Source: Denitromonas ohlonensis
Lineage (GTDB): Bacteria > Pseudomonadota > Gammaproteobacteria > Burkholderiales > Rhodocyclaceae
DNA: 64,000 nt
Direction of reading: 5' to 3'
Assembly (NCBI RefSeq): GCF_007625205.1
Contig: NZ_VMNI01000020.1
Span: 1-64,000, forward strand
Shown: positions 30,672-39,438 of the stretch, piece after piece
How positions within the stretch are numbered: the stretch's first letter is position 1
Layout: every line of letters begins with the position of its first letter
Made by a program: the position numbers and the translations under genes
Notes under the pieces: generated by a model
What the model was told of the DNA's origin: nothing
What the model saw: the letters and a program-made list of their open reading frames with translations, nothing else
Databases searched by the model: none

Positions 30672-31568
30672 TTATTCGAGCGACAGTAGCCACTGCCTGA
30701 AGCTGGCCACGCTCCGGCGCCGTTCATGGGGCCCGGTGGGCTCCAGCACGAAAAACTGCCCCTCGGTCTGCAGCGCGTCGGGGATTGGCCGCACCAGCGT
30801 GCCGGCCTTCAGGTAGGGATCGACCAGGTTGCTCCAGCCCAGGGCCACGCCCTGGCCGCTCAGCGCTGCCTGGATCACCATCGCGTAGCTGTTGAGGTTG
30901 ATCTTGTTGCGGGGGATGACGGGTGGCAGGCCGAGCCGGCGGAACCATTCGGTCCAGCTGATCCAGTCGCGTTCGGACTCGTCCAGCCACAGCCAGGTGC
31001 ACTGGGCGAGGTCCTGCGGCGTGGCCAGCATCGGATGGCGGGAACGGTAGTCGGGGCTGCAGATGGGGAACACCGCCTCGCCGCAGATCGGCGTGCTCTT
31101 GATATCGGGTGGCGCCGTCTTGCAGTAGTAAACCGCCAGGTCGCATTCGAGCTTGCGGTAGTCCTTGACATGATCGTAGGCGACGATGCGCAGGTCGATT
31201 CCGTTATGGCGTTGGTTGAATTCCGGAATCCGCGGCAGCAGCCAGAGCGAAGCCAGCGCCGTGCTGGTGGCCACGGTGACCTGCTGATCGCCATGCCAGC
31301 GTTTGACCTGATGGGTAGCCTCGGCCAGCGCCAGCAAGGCCTCGCGCGAAGCCTGGAAGTATTGTTCGCCGGTGGGTGTAAGGCACACCGAGCGCGTCGT
31401 GCGATCGAGCAGATGGGCGCCGAGCATGTCTTCGAGTAATGCGATCTGTCGGCTGATTGCGCCCTGAGTGACGTTGAGCTCCGAGGCGGCGCGGGTGAAG
31501 CTGGCCAGGCGGGCCGTGGATTCGAAAGCAATCAGCGCCTTGAACGGAGGAAGCGGCTGTATCTTCAT
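30672..31568 (-). CDS. LysR-family (GcvA-like) regulator of the onium island
   Basis: A 298-residue LysR regulator of the GcvA/AmpR-like branch: LPPFKALIAFESTARLASFT, then NVTQGAISRQIALLEDMLG forms the helix-turn-helix, and LDRTTRSVCLTPTGEQYF is typical of the group. Located between the cupin-ended catabolic operon and the BCCT operon, on the same strand as both. It is the obvious candidate regulator for both units and may bind the shared AAARAATCGTTTGTT element. Confidence 0.87.
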   Translation of the reverse strand: MKIQPLPPFKALIAFESTARLASFTRAASELNVTQGAISRQIALLEDMLGAHLLDRTTRSVCLTPTGEQYFQASREALLALAEATHQVKRWHGDQQVTVATSTALASLWLLPRIPEFNQRHNGIDLRIVAYDHVKDYRKLECDLAVYYCKTAPPDIKSTPICGEAVFPICSPDYRSRHPMLATPQDLAQCTWLWLDESERDWISWTEWFRRLGLPPVIPRNKINLNSYAMVIQAALSGQGVALGWSNLVDPYLKAGTLVRPIPDALQTEGQFFVLEPTGPHERRRSVASFRQWLLSLE

Positions 31569-31710
31569 AGGGAGGGTGTTCCTGTCGCCTCGTTTGGATC
31601 CGGTGGCCCCAGTGCTGCCGAATGGTGCCAGCGTGCGCTGGCTCGCGCTGCAGCATCAAGCGGAAAACACCTGCCGTTGGGGCGGACCTGTCAGTGCATC
31701 GTGATGGTTG

Positions 31711-32118
31711 TCAGCGCTTTTGCTGGCACTCGCCGGGGTTGTCCGGACAGACCTCGTCGCACTGCGTCTTCCAGTTTCCGGGATAGACCACATAGCCGAA
31801 CAAAGCGAAGCCCGAATACACCAGCGCGGTGCATTTCGGAATCCACAGGACTTGCCCCGGGCGTACCTCATGAACGAGCCCGTCAGCCTCGACCGTCAGG
31901 CAACCCTCGATCGGAAAGATCACTTCCTCGTACAGCGTGGTCCATGTGACGCGTGCGCCCTCCCAGCGCGCGAAGCCAACGCCCATGTTCGGCGACACCT
32001 CGTCGCTCAGGGCGCGTGCCACATAGGCGGCGCCGGGGGGGCCGCCGCGCACCACGAAGCCGAGATCCACATGGTCGACGCGTTGCACGCCCAGCCGTGT
32101 TTCAGTTTGCGCGTTCAT
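31711..32118 (-). CDS. EutQ-like cupin protein
   Basis: A 135-residue single-domain cupin. The core reads LYEEVIFPIEGCLTVEADGL, then VRPGQVLWIPKCTALVYSGF. The usual cupin metal ligands (HxH and later His) are not present, so a metal-enzyme role such as that of cupin DMSP lyases is unlikely. EutQ-like cupins of this kind often act as accessory or kinase-like proteins. Its ATG overlaps the stop of the FAD oxidase (ATGA), so it belongs to the Rieske operon. Confidence 0.72.
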   Translation of the reverse strand: MNAQTETRLGVQRVDHVDLGFVVRGGPPGAAYVARALSDEVSPNMGVGFARWEGARVTWTTLYEEVIFPIEGCLTVEADGLVHEVRPGQVLWIPKCTALVYSGFALFGYVVYPGNWKTQCDEVCPDNPGECQQKR

Positions 32119-33431
32119 AGTTCGCTCCGGCTGTTCCAGGCGGCCAGCTTGATGCGCGAGCGCACCCCCAGGCCGAGGAAGGGTTCGGGCGGATTGCGTG
32201 AGGGCATGCCGGTGACGGCCTGGATGTCGCGCAGCTGCGCCGAGTCGGCACCGACCGCGAGGTCGGCCAGCAAGGTGCCCGAGATGGTGCCCCAGGCGGC
32301 GCCCACGCCGTTGTCACAGGCCGAGGCGAAGACACCGTCCTCAAGCTGGCCGAAGAAGTTGGTGAAGTTGCGCGAGATCGCGTACACCCCGCCCCAGGTG
32401 TGGGTGAAGGGCACATCGGCGAGGTCGGGGTAGCGCGCCAGGAAGGCCTTGCGGTGATCGGCGTGGATGCGTGCGCGCATGGCATCGTCGATGCTGCGCC
32501 CGTATTTCGGCACATGCTTGTAGGTGTTGCGGATGATCAGCCGGCGGTCCTGCGTCATGCGCACCGTGGTGCCGGCATGGTCGGCCGGGGTCAGACCCCA
32601 GTCGAAGCGACCGGTGTAGCGCTGGCATTGGGCGTCGTCGAGCGGTGCGGTCCAGCTCGCGAAGGTCATTACCGGCAGCAGCCGGTTCTTCAGGTAGCCG
32701 AACTCCTGGGTGAAGATGCTGGTGCCCAGCAGCAGGCGCCGGGTGCGGATGCGGCCGGCGCTGCCGTGCAGCACATGGCCGCCGCGGCCGTCGCGCTCGA
32801 GGCGGGTGATCGGCGAGTTCTCCAGCAGCTCGACGTTCTTCGGCAGCGAGTCGCCCATGCCGCGCACCAGCGCCGCCGGCTGCATCAGGTAGCAGCCCGG
32901 CGTGAACACCGCGCGGCGGTAGTGCGAGGTGCCCAGCACGCTCTGCAGCGCCGGGCCCTCCACGCTGTGGAAGGGTTCGCCCAGATCCGACAGCAGTTTC
33001 TCGAAATGTGCCAGGTAGGCCAGCCCGCGCTCGCCCACCGCGCCCTGGTATTTGCCGGCATGCGACCACTGGCAGTCGATGCCGTGGGTGTCGATGAGCG
33101 ATTGCAACTGGGCGATGGCCGCCCGGTTCAAGCCCAGCAGGCGCTGCTTGTGGGCCGGGTCCGGATGTTCGAGGGCGAACTTGTGCGGCAGGTCGATCAC
33201 GAAGCCGGAGTTGCGGCCCGAGGCGCCTTCGGCGACGCGCTGGGCGTCTACCAGCAGGATGCGGGCCTCCGGTTCGTGGTGGGCCAGCCGGCGGGCGGCG
33301 GCCAGTCCGGCAAAGCCGGCGCCGATGACCACGTAGTCGGCGATCTGCTCGCCGCGCAGCGATTGCACCGGGCGCGGCGGCGGCAGCGCGGCATACCAGC
33401 CGCAGGTCTTGTCGTCGTAGGGAAGATTCAT
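32115..33431 (-). CDS. FAD-dependent amine oxidoreductase (DAO/PuuB-like)
   Basis: A 438-residue flavoprotein of the D-amino-acid oxidase superfamily. It has the GxGxxG dinucleotide motif in YVVIGAGFAGLAAARRLAHH, the GASGRNSGFV block common to PuuB- and sarcosine-oxidase-like enzymes, and a C-terminal GGVYAISRNFTNFFGQLEDG. Such enzymes oxidise C-N bonds of secondary or N-methylated amines to aldehyde plus amine. In this operon it could act on a demethylated amine produced by the Rieske oxygenase. The exact substrate is unknown. Confidence 0.82.
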   Translation of the reverse strand: MNLPYDDKTCGWYAALPPPRPVQSLRGEQIADYVVIGAGFAGLAAARRLAHHEPEARILLVDAQRVAEGASGRNSGFVIDLPHKFALEHPDPAHKQRLLGLNRAAIAQLQSLIDTHGIDCQWSHAGKYQGAVGERGLAYLAHFEKLLSDLGEPFHSVEGPALQSVLGTSHYRRAVFTPGCYLMQPAALVRGMGDSLPKNVELLENSPITRLERDGRGGHVLHGSAGRIRTRRLLLGTSIFTQEFGYLKNRLLPVMTFASWTAPLDDAQCQRYTGRFDWGLTPADHAGTTVRMTQDRRLIIRNTYKHVPKYGRSIDDAMRARIHADHRKAFLARYPDLADVPFTHTWGGVYAISRNFTNFFGQLEDGVFASACDNGVGAAWGTISGTLLADLAVGADSAQLRDIQAVTGMPSRNPPEPFLGLGVRSRIKLAAWNSRSEL

Positions 33432-33447
33432 GTCGGGCCTCGCGTTG

Positions 33448-34842
33448 TCAGGCGGCTTCTTGGGCGACCAGGAGGCTGCATTCCTGCACCCATCCGCGGC
33501 GCTGGTTCTGCGCCGTCTGGCCGATCAGGGCGAAACCGCGCATGCGCCCCGTGTCGTCGTGGTAGGCGCAGCTCAGGCCGTCGTCGGCCGGCGCGATGCG
33601 CCATTCGCCGGCGATGCCGACCGGGGCCGGCAGCAGGCTCAGCGGGGCCGCCGGCGTCTTCACCTGCACCGGCATCGGCGGGTAGTGCACCGCGGTGGGC
33701 TGGCCGGTGAGGGTGCGGGCCAGGGCCTCGACGCCGTGATTGATCGGTGCCAGATACGGTGCCGGCCGGCCGTCGATCTCGATGCAGTCGCCCAGCGCGT
33801 AGATGTCGGGCAGCGAGGTGCGCAGCTGCGCGTCGGTGCGGATACCGCGGCCGACCTCGGCGCCGCAGGCGGCGGCCAGGTCGACATTGGGCGCCAGGCC
33901 GACGGCGGAGATCACCGCCGCCACGTCGAGCGTCTGGCCATCGGCCAGGCTCAGGTGCCAGGCGCCGGGCTCGCCGTCGATGGCGACCACCGAATTGCGC
34001 AGATGCCAGTCCACCCCTTGCGAGGCGAGGGCCTGTTGCAGATAACGGCCGGCCGCTTCGGGTAGCAAACGCTCCAGCGGCCACTGGCCGATACCGACCA
34101 CGCTCACGCCATGGCCGGCGACGGCCAGGTCATTGGCGAATTCGCAGCCGATCAGGCCATCGCCGATGATCGCCACCCGCGCGGCACCGCGCAGCTGGCG
34201 TTGCAGGGCCGCGTAGTCGTCGAGGTTGTTGATGCTCAGCAGCGCGTCGCTGCGCCCGGCGATGTCCAGCCGGATCGGGCTGGCGCCCAGCGCCAGCACC
34301 AGCTGGCCATAGGGCAGGGGGCCGTAGCTGGTGAACACGGTGTGGGCGAGCGGATCGATCGAGCGCACCTCGCAATGCGGATAGATGCGCATGCCGAGCC
34401 GTTGCTCGGCTTCGAAGGGCGACTCGTCGATCAGCTCGCCCGCGCTGCGGCCTTGCGAGCTGGCCACCGACAGTGCCGGCTTGGCATAGCGATGGCCGGA
34501 TTCGCGGCTCAGCATCACGATCTCGGCCTGCGGGCTCTGCGCACGCACGGCCGCCGCCAGGGCGTAGCCGGCGTGGCCGCTGCCGATGATGACGACCGGG
34601 CCTTGCGGCAGGGCCGGCGTCGGCGCGAGCGTCGGCACGGCGGCCAGCACCGGTTGGGCCGCCGCGGTGGCCGGGGCGGAGATCTCGATCATCTCGAAAT
34701 CGGCCTTGCCGACGCCGCAGTCGGGGCATTTCCAGTCTTCGGGCACGTCTTCCCAGCGGGTGCCGGCGACGATGCCGTCCTTGGGCCAGCCCTGAGCCTC
34801 GTCATAGATCAGGCCGCAAATGATGCAGAGCCACTTTTTCAT
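33448..34842 (-). CDS. Rubredoxin-rubredoxin reductase fusion
   Basis: A 464-residue two-domain electron carrier. Residues 1-54 are a rubredoxin with four ligand cysteines at 6, 9, 39 and 42 (CIICG and CPDCG). From about residue 80 a pyridine-nucleotide/FAD reductase follows: [20 protein letters not shown], a second nucleotide fold [20 protein letters not shown] and the FAD motif [12 protein letters not shown]. It probably passes NAD(P)H electrons to the adjacent Rieske oxygenase, replacing the usual ferredoxin reductase. It lies 16 bases upstream of the amine oxidase gene. Confidence 0.88.
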   Translation of the reverse strand: MKKWLCIICGLIYDEAQGWPKDGIVAGTRWEDVPEDWKCPDCGVGKADFEMIEISAPATAAAQPVLAAVPTLAPTPALPQGPVVIIGSGHAGYALAAAVRAQSPQAEIVMLSRESGHRYAKPALSVASSQGRSAGELIDESPFEAEQRLGMRIYPHCEVRSIDPLAHTVFTSYGPLPYGQLVLALGASPIRLDIAGRSDALLSINNLDDYAALQRQLRGAARVAIIGDGLIGCEFANDLAVAGHGVSVVGIGQWPLERLLPEAAGRYLQQALASQGVDWHLRNSVVAIDGEPGAWHLSLADGQTLDVAAVISAVGLAPNVDLAAACGAEVGRGIRTDAQLRTSLPDIYALGDCIEIDGRPAPYLAPINHGVEALARTLTGQPTAVHYPPMPVQVKTPAAPLSLLPAPVGIAGEWRIAPADDGLSCAYHDDTGRMRGFALIGQTAQNQRRGWVQECSLLVAQEAA

Positions 34843-34852
34843 CGCTATCTCC

Positions 34853-36301
34853 TCAGTCCTGGCGGACGCGAATCGCCACGTTCTTGGTACGCACGTAGCT
34901 GTAGAGGGCTTCCTGGCCCTTCTCGCGCCCGAAGCCGGACAAACCCACGCCGCCGAACGGCGTCTCGATGCCGCCGGCGTACCACTCGTTGACGAACACC
35001 TGGCCGGCGCGCAGGCGCCGGGTCAGGCGCAGCGCACGGTTGATGTCCTGGGTGAACACCCCGGCCACCAGACCGAAGGCCGTGCCGTTGGCGATCTCGA
35101 CGGCTTCCTCTTCGGTGTCGAAGGGGATGATCGCCAGCACCGGCCCGAACACCTCTTCCTGGGCGATCTTCATCTGCGGGCGGACGCCGGCAAACACCGT
35201 CGGCTGCATGAAATGGCCGCTACGCTCGCCCTGGCGGTCGCCGCCGGTGACGGCTTCGGCGCCCTCGGCAATGGCCGCGTGGCACATGGCTTGCACGCGT
35301 TCGAGCTGGCCGTGGCTGATCAGTGGCGTGTGGTCCGGGTCGTCTTCGCCCGCACCGCTCTCCAGTGCGCCGGCCATGTCGGCCACCGCGGCCACGATCT
35401 CGTCATGGATGTCGCGATGCACCAGCAGCCGCGACATGGCCGAGCACACCTGACCGGCGTTGAAGAAAATGCCGCTCTTGACACTGGCCAGCAGCTGCTC
35501 GCGGTCGGCGTCGGGGAACACCACCGCTGCCGACTTGCCGCCCAGCTCCATCACACTCGGCGTGGCCCAGCGGGCCGCCGCGGCCAGAATGGCCTGGCCG
35601 GTGGGCACCGAGCCGGTGAACACGATCTGGTCGGTCTTCTGGCTGCTCACCAGATGCGCGCCCACCTCGCTGCCCAGGCCGCACAGCAGATTGGCTGCGC
35701 CGCGCGGCAGGCCGGCGCGCTCGATGGCGCGGAACAGCACGCACAGGCCCAGCGGTGACAGCTCGGGCGACTTGACCACCACCGCGTTGCCGGCGGCCAG
35801 CGCGGGGGCCAGCGAGCGGGCACAGATCGACACCGGGAAGTTCCACGGCACGATCTGCACCGAGACGCCCATCGGCTCGTAGCTGGTGAAGTCCACATAG
35901 CCGTTGCCCAGCGGCACCGAAATGCCTTCGACCTTGTCGGCGATGCCCGCGTAGTACTCGAAATAGCGCGCCGCCTCAACAAACTCGTCGCGGGCGTCGC
36001 GCAGGGCCTTGCCGTTTTCCTGGCACAGCACCCAGGCGCCTTCGTCGGTCAGCGCGCGGATCTCGGCGGCGATGCGCAGCAGCCACTGGACCCGCTGGGC
36101 CGGCCGGCATGCGCTCAGCCAGCCGCTGTCGGCACAGTGCCTGGCCGCCTCGAGGGCGTGCTCGGCGTCGGCGATGCCGGCCAGCGCGATGCTGGCCACC
36201 GGCTCGGCGGTGGCCGGGTTGTCGACCGTGAGCGCACGCTCACCGTCCACCCAGGCCCCGTCGATGAAGTTCAGCCAATGGGAGGCGATGGCGTGTTTCA
36301 T
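34853..36301 (-). CDS. Aldehyde dehydrogenase
   Basis: A 482-residue NAD(P)-dependent aldehyde dehydrogenase. Catalytic elements are VPWNFP with Asn 154, MELGGKSA with general base Glu 252, and FFNAGQVC with nucleophile Cys 286. It resembles betaine-aldehyde and gamma-aminobutyraldehyde dehydrogenases. The ATG overlaps the Rieske stop by one base (TGATG). It likely oxidises the aldehyde released by Rieske or amine-oxidase cleavage of the imported substrate. Confidence 0.92.
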   Translation of the reverse strand: MKHAIASHWLNFIDGAWVDGERALTVDNPATAEPVASIALAGIADAEHALEAARHCADSGWLSACRPAQRVQWLLRIAAEIRALTDEGAWVLCQENGKALRDARDEFVEAARYFEYYAGIADKVEGISVPLGNGYVDFTSYEPMGVSVQIVPWNFPVSICARSLAPALAAGNAVVVKSPELSPLGLCVLFRAIERAGLPRGAANLLCGLGSEVGAHLVSSQKTDQIVFTGSVPTGQAILAAAARWATPSVMELGGKSAAVVFPDADREQLLASVKSGIFFNAGQVCSAMSRLLVHRDIHDEIVAAVADMAGALESGAGEDDPDHTPLISHGQLERVQAMCHAAIAEGAEAVTGGDRQGERSGHFMQPTVFAGVRPQMKIAQEEVFGPVLAIIPFDTEEEAVEIANGTAFGLVAGVFTQDINRALRLTRRLRAGQVFVNEWYAGGIETPFGGVGLSGFGREKGQEALYSYVRTKNVAIRVRQD

Positions 36302-37509
36302 CACGCGGCCTCCTCGCCCTGCTCGTTGGCCGCCAGGATCTTGCGCGCCGCCCACTGGTGGAAGTAGTGCGTCGGCACATCCATCTCGGGCGAGAACACG
36401 CCGCCCTGGTAGCCCGGCGACTGGCGGCCGGCCTGCATGCCTTCGACCGCGCCGATGTCCTCCGAGAAGACCACCCGCCAGGCGCTCAGGATGGCGTGGC
36501 GGCTGGCGGCGTAGACGTCCTTGCGGGCGGCGTCTTCACCGACGAAGAACAGGCGCAGATGCTCGACCGTCTTGTTCGGTGCCAGCGGCTCGAGCACCAT
36601 CGCGAAGGCGTGGTCGGCCTGGATGCCCAGCAGCACGTTGGGGAAGAAAGCCACGTACTCGGCATTGCGCATGCGCTCGGCCGGCCAGGCGGGGAAGGTT
36701 GGCAGCGAGGTGCCTTCGACGTCCGCCAGGTTGTAGGCGTAGCTGCCCTGACCGGCAAAGTTGCCGTCGAACATGATGTTGTAGTGGTCCTCGAGGCGCG
36801 AGTACGAGTTCAGGCTGGGATGCACCCAAGGCAGGTGATAGGCCTCGCAGTAGTTCTCGACCGCCAGCTTCCAGTTGCAGTTAACCTCGATGCTCATCGC
36901 GCCGTCGCTGATCGGCGCGCTCAACAGCGACATGCCGTCGTCGCCGACAAACTGCTGCCAACGCTCGGTCAGCGGGCGGACGACCTCTTCGAAAGCCGGC
37001 GCGGTGCCCGACAGGTTGACGAACACCATGTCCATCCACACCTGGCTGCGCAGCGGCTTGAGACCGTGCTTTTCACAGGCGAAGCGCGAATCCTTGTGCT
37101 GGTTGATGCCGCCCACGTGCGGCGTGCCCTTGAGCGTACCGTTCAGGTCGTAGGTCCAGGAGTGATAGGGGCAGCGGATCAGGCCCTGGATTTCACCGGC
37201 TTCCTGCACCAGTTTCATGCCGCGGTGGCTGCACACGTTGTGGAAGACCTGCAGCGCGCCCTCGCGATTGCGCATCAGCAGCAGCGGCAGCCCCATGAAA
37301 TCGACCGGCTTGACGAAGCCGTTCGCGCCGACATCGCTGGCGAAACCGATGCAGGCCCAGCCCTGACCCAGCACCCGGTCGCGCTCGGTCTTGAAGTAGG
37401 TCTCGTCTGTGTAGAACGCGTTGCCCAGGCCCGTGGCCTGCTCAATCGGCTTCAGCACGTTATTGAGCTTGAAAACCGGGAAGTGGCGCGGTTCGGTCGG
37501 TGCATTCAT
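36301..37509 (-). CDS. Rieske non-haem iron oxygenase, quaternary-amine type
   Basis: A 402-residue oxygenase alpha subunit. The Rieske [2Fe-2S] site is C93-S-H95 and C113-x2-H116. The mononuclear iron site is N219-Y-C-E222-A-Y-H225 with H230 and Asp 351. The bridging residue is Glu 222, as in carnitine and betaine monooxygenases, rather than the Asp of aromatic dioxygenases. It is first in an operon with aldehyde dehydrogenase, rubredoxin reductase, amine oxidase and cupin, pointing to O2-dependent demethylation or C-N cleavage of an onium substrate. Confidence 0.85.
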   Translation of the reverse strand: MNAPTEPRHFPVFKLNNVLKPIEQATGLGNAFYTDETYFKTERDRVLGQGWACIGFASDVGANGFVKPVDFMGLPLLLMRNREGALQVFHNVCSHRGMKLVQEAGEIQGLIRCPYHSWTYDLNGTLKGTPHVGGINQHKDSRFACEKHGLKPLRSQVWMDMVFVNLSGTAPAFEEVVRPLTERWQQFVGDDGMSLLSAPISDGAMSIEVNCNWKLAVENYCEAYHLPWVHPSLNSYSRLEDHYNIMFDGNFAGQGSYAYNLADVEGTSLPTFPAWPAERMRNAEYVAFFPNVLLGIQADHAFAMVLEPLAPNKTVEHLRLFFVGEDAARKDVYAASRHAILSAWRVVFSEDIGAVEGMQAGRQSPGYQGGVFSPEMDVPTHYFHQWAARKILAANEQGEEAA

Positions 37510-37545
37510 GGGATGTCTCCTTCACTCTCGTTGTGGGGTTGTCGC

Positions 37546-37618
37546 CTGATCCAGATCAAGAACAGAGCGGTTGAGGCGGATTATGAAATTCCACCTTCGC
37601 CACAACAAACGATTCTTT
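37546..37618 (-). promoter_or_regulatory. FNR-like box and shared motif upstream of the Rieske operon
   Basis: CTGATCCAGATCAA (37546-37559) matches TTGAT-N4-ATCAA at nine of ten fixed positions, and its core is identical to the box before the BCCT operon. AACAAACGATTCTTT (37604-37618) differs by one base from the BCCT copy. On the minus strand TTTGTT and CATAAT are 18 bases apart, a possible promoter, with the FNR box between it and the ATG. Confidence 0.65.
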
Positions 37619-37660
37619 AGCCACTGATTCATCAGGAAAAATCATGAATTTGGACGAAGC

Positions 37661-37695
37661 AAAGCCTGCTCCCGCGCAGGTGCGGGGCAGGCTTT
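37661..37695 (-). terminator. Hairpin terminator after the esterase-like gene
   Basis: AAAGCCTGCTCCCGC (37661-37675) pairs with GCGGGGCAGGCTTT (37682-37695) with one bulge. It lies 52 bases past the stop of the hydrolase on the minus strand. No long U tract follows, so strength is uncertain. Confidence 0.55.
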
Positions 37696-37747
37696 CAGCG
37701 ATGAAACTACCGAAGACGGGTGTGACGGAGGACGGTGGCGGATCCGG

Positions 37748-38653
37748 TCAGTGCATCACCGGCCAGCGCGCATCCACGCTGCCCAGAAAGGCGTCGACCG
37801 CGCGGGTGTAGGCCGGATCGTCGCCCAGATCGACATTGATCTCGCGGTGCGAGCGAGCCTGGCGCAAGACGTCGACCTGCATGCCAAGTGGCCGGGTTGC
37901 CGCTGCAAAGGCGTCGGCCTGAGTACAGGGGCTGTCCTTGCGCTCGGTAGAGCACACGGCCAGCAGCGGCGGGCCGGCAGTGCGTTGCTGGTCGATGGGG
38001 GAGGCGTCGCGCCAGCGTGCTGGGTCGTCGCCAAAGGCCTGGTCATAGAGGCGCGGATGTCGGCGCTGCATGATGGCCGGCACATCCAGCGCGGCGCTGT
38101 CGAGCGCCACGGTGCTCATCCACGACTGTGCGCCGGCGGCGCGGACCTGGTCGGGGCGCGCACTGAGCAGCGCCACCAGATGCGCGCCGGCCGAATGGCC
38201 CATCAACACCACGCGCGCCGGATTGGCACCCCAGGCAACGGCGTGTTGCTGCACGGCGGCCAGCGCCCGGGCGATGTCTTGTACCTGCTCGAGCGGCCCG
38301 GCCTCGGGGAGCAGACGGTAGTTGGTCGACACGAGGACCACGCCGTGGCTGACCCAGTGGCCGACCTTGTGTTCGACCACGCTGTCGGCGGCCTTGTCGC
38401 CATGGCGCCAGCCGCCGCCGTGCACCAGCAGGATGACCGGCGCGCCACTCGTGCGGGGCTTGGGCAGGTAGACGTCGAAACGCTGGCGTTCGTGGGCGCC
38501 GTAAGCGACATCCTTGAGTTGCTCGAAGGGCGCGGCCTGTTGGCGGCGCTCGATGATCCGGTCGCGCAGCGGGCCGGCCTGGCCAAGCGGGGCGATCAGC
38601 AGGCAGACGATAGCAATCCACCCGCGAGGGAGGGGCCGGATCCAATGCTGCAT
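37748..38653 (-). CDS. Exported alpha/beta hydrolase, HSL-like esterase
   Basis: A 301-residue hydrolase with a signal peptide (WIAIVCLLIAPLGQAG). It carries the hormone-sensitive-lipase-type oxyanion motif HGGGW, the nucleophile elbow GHSAGAH and a late catalytic His in RSHREIN. It is probably a periplasmic or secreted carboxylesterase. Its substrate and any link to the neighbouring onium island are unknown. Confidence 0.85.
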   Translation of the reverse strand: MQHWIRPLPRGWIAIVCLLIAPLGQAGPLRDRIIERRQQAAPFEQLKDVAYGAHERQRFDVYLPKPRTSGAPVILLVHGGGWRHGDKAADSVVEHKVGHWVSHGVVLVSTNYRLLPEAGPLEQVQDIARALAAVQQHAVAWGANPARVVLMGHSAGAHLVALLSARPDQVRAAGAQSWMSTVALDSAALDVPAIMQRRHPRLYDQAFGDDPARWRDASPIDQQRTAGPPLLAVCSTERKDSPCTQADAFAAATRPLGMQVDVLRQARSHREINVDLGDDPAYTRAVDAFLGSVDARWPVMH

Positions 38654-38840
38654 GACTAGGTGCCGCCTTCGTGCCTGGGCGCTGGCGCGGCGTGGGTGTG
38701 CGGTGGAGGCGGCAGAACGAGTGACTTCGGCATTGTTCTGTGCGCTCTCGTGTTAACGCCACAACCGAGGCGGGGTGCGCGGTTTGCCAGCGGGGTCGTC
38801 GCCGGGGGGCGTCCATGACGGCAATGCATGCCAGGCCGCC

Positions 38841-39314
38841 TTAGCGCCGTCTGAGCCGGCGGGCGAGGGCATACACGGCGCCTCCTATCGCGCACAAGGC
38901 CGGATAGATCACGAGGTTGTCGGCGATCAGCGGGGCATCGGTGCTCATCAGCGACACCGCGCTCATGCACAGGCCAATCAGGGCGCCGACATAGACGGGC
39001 GTGGCGCCGCGCAGCAGCCGGCCGACCCAGCCGGTCAGCCCGAGGCCGGCCAGTGCCGCGACGAGCAGCAGCAGCGCGGCCGGCCTGACCCCCAATAGCA
39101 GCGCGATGCCGGCACCGAGGGCGAGGGGGATGAAACGGATGGGGAGACGGACGGTGTCATAGCCCGGAGAGCTGTGTTGTCCGCGTTGTTGGTCGGCGTG
39201 TCGTTGCGCTTCGCCGGCGGCGCGGCCCATGGCTTCATCGACGCTCGATGGCGGTGCCGCATGCATGCCAGCGTAGCCTTCACGCTCGGCGCGTTGGTAG
39301 TCGTTGATGCCCAT
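38841..39314 (-). CDS. Hypothetical membrane protein
   Basis: A 157-residue protein with a hydrophilic N-terminal 58 residues (ERE, HADQQRGQHSSPGYDT) and then four hydrophobic segments between about 60 and 148 (FIPLALGAGIALLLG; ALLLLVAALAGLGLTGW; VYVGALIGLCMSAVSLM; IYPALCAIGGAVYALA). I do not recognise a family. The coding frame is supported by codon bias and a reasonable start; no operon partner is evident. Confidence 0.6.
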   Translation of the reverse strand: MGINDYQRAEREGYAGMHAAPPSSVDEAMGRAAGEAQRHADQQRGQHSSPGYDTVRLPIRFIPLALGAGIALLLGVRPAALLLLVAALAGLGLTGWVGRLLRGATPVYVGALIGLCMSAVSLMSTDAPLIADNLVIYPALCAIGGAVYALARRLRRR

Positions 39315-39438
39315 GGGGTGCCTCCATCGTCGGGCGGTCGAGCCCCGGGTGGTGATTTCAGGATGACGAGAAAAGTCTAGTTCGCCGCGGTCGACGATTC
39401 AACCGCGAACGTGGGCGCCGCGATTGGGGGGGGATGGG

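Noticed and set aside
31711-32118. Cupin-type DMSP lyase (DddQ/DddL/DddW-like)
   Set aside because: The metal-binding His and Glu residues essential for those lyases are absent; a EutQ-like cupin fits better.
36301-37509. Aromatic ring-hydroxylating dioxygenase alpha subunit
   Set aside because: No beta subunit gene is present and the bridging residue is Glu, favouring a quaternary-amine-type monooxygenase.
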